This document shows positions 4,832 through 5,422 of a stretch of 5,422 nt of DNA, piece by piece. The stretch lies in NCBI GenBank assembly GCA_947165745.1, contig CAMVBO010000147.1:1-5422 (forward strand), read 5' to 3'. The translations under genes were made by a program, and so were the position numbers. Positions within the stretch are counted from its first letter, which is position 1; each line of letters begins with the position of its first letter. Origin of the DNA: an uncultured Clostridia bacterium. Its GTDB lineage: Bacteria; Bacillota_A; Clostridia; Christensenellales; Aristaeellaceae. The notes below the pieces were generated by a model. The model was not told the DNA's origin. It saw only the letters and a list, made by a program, of their open reading frames with translations, and did not search any database.

Positions 4832-5422
4832 CCGGCGTTCAGCCCCTCCATCCACTTCTCGCGCATCTGCGTCAGCGACGCGTCCGGATGCCCCTCCATC
4901 AGATCCCACAGGCCCTCGGCCAGCGGCGGCACGGCGTTCAGCGCCTGCCGCAGCGTGTTTTTGTTGTGACCCACCTCAATCAATATGGCAAACACCCCGA
5001 TGTGCTGGTTATAGCGGCCGTCCTTCACCATCGTTGGCTTGCACAGTCCCGGCTGGATGGCGTTGATGCGCGTCTCCAGCGTCTTGGCAAAGGCCAGGTT
5101 CTCGGTGTAATAAGGCTTTTCGTCAAAGCCGTTTCCGTTGCCGATCAACAGCATCAGCGGCGCGAGCGCTTCGCCGTTTTCGCCGGCCACCGTGACCGCC
5201 TCTCCGTCCGTATAAGCGTCCCGGTGCAGGTCGATATATAGGTCAAAACGCTCTTTATAGCTCTCCAGCGTGACAACGGAGCGGGTATAGGCCGTGGACA
5301 GGGCGTCGCCTTCGTGGTCTGTGGTGTCGGGTACCACTGCACCGCCCTTATCGCGCAGGCGCTGCGCCAATTCCTCGCCAACGCGCACCACGCGGTGCAC
5401 CGTGTCGGTGGTGCGCCCGGGC
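4828..5422 (-). CDS. spoIIP: Stage II sporulation protein P, C-terminal catalytic part (5' end outside window)
   Basis: SpoIIP is a peptidoglycan amidase/endopeptidase of the SpoIID-SpoIIM-SpoIIP machine that drives engulfment of the forespore. The frame is open from the window edge to TAA at 4830-4828. The visible start PGRTTD followed by VVRVGEELAQRL matches the family's segment after the HTHxxE motif, which lies outside the window. Then come AYTRSV, YIDLHRDAY with the putative zinc-binding His (codon 5226-5224), PYYTENLAFA, PGLCKP, RYNQ, and ILIEVGHNKNTLRQAL with the catalytic Glu (codon 4977-4975). The N-terminal signal or membrane anchor expected for this protein is not in the window. 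A GTG codon at 5400 is internal, since homology continues upstream of it. About 29 residues follow LAEGL as a polar tail. spoIIP often sits beside gpr elsewhere; here its downstream neighbour is a convergent SRAP gene. Confidence 0.93.
   Translation of the reverse strand, partial: PGRTTDTVHRVVRVGEELAQRLRDKGGAVVPDTTDHEGDALSTAYTRSVVTLESYKERFDLYIDLHRDAYTDGEAVTVAGENGEALAPLMLLIGNGNGFDEKPYYTENLAFAKTLETRINAIQPGLCKPTMVKDGRYNQHIGVFAILIEVGHNKNTLRQALNAVPPLAEGLWDLMEGHPDASLTQMREKWMEGLNAG

Noticed and set aside
1..5422. CRISPR array, tRNA, rRNA, insertion sequence or riboswitch
   Set aside because: No spaced direct repeats, tRNA-like cloverleaf, transposase frame or conserved riboswitch core was seen. The intergenic gaps are all under 135 bp.

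Overview
This window comes from a high-GC (about 60% by eye), endospore-forming Firmicute, most likely an uncultured Clostridia-type bacterium. The evidence is the nadK-argR-recN gene order, a Spo0A-family response regulator, and a SpoIIP engulfment enzyme. Genus cannot be read from this sequence.

Left part (1-2599, + strand): the 3' end of nadK (NAD kinase), then argR (arginine repressor) and recN (DNA repair ATPase). The nadK-argR gap is 86 bp and the argR-recN gap is 12 bp, so argR and recN almost certainly share a transcript. This is a conserved Firmicutes cluster that normally continues into spoIVB and spo0A. Here it stops after recN. A 111-bp gap (2600-2710) holds a 63-nt imperfect hairpin separating recN from a convergent gene.

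Middle part (2711-4126, - strand): udk (uridine kinase) lies downstream of a gene for a 239-aa response regulator. That regulator has a recognisable Spo0A-type DNA-binding domain but a non-standard acidic pocket and a shortened C-terminal section. Each gene has its own candidate promoter.

Right part: the regulator diverges from a + strand SRAP-domain (YedK/HMCES-type) abasic-site protein gene across an AT-rich 132-bp region (4127-4258). That region contains a near-perfect direct repeat, a perfect -35 hexamer and an overlapping 0A-box-like site. The SRAP gene converges on spoIIP (- strand, 5' end beyond the window), and the two stop codons overlap in one TTAA palindrome.

All six complete or partial families are known. 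The less ordinary points are the rearranged recN/spo0A neighbourhood, the atypical Spo0A-like regulator, the structured intergenic DNA, and a possible link between this regulator and the SRAP gene. I do not see a clearly new multi-gene system.
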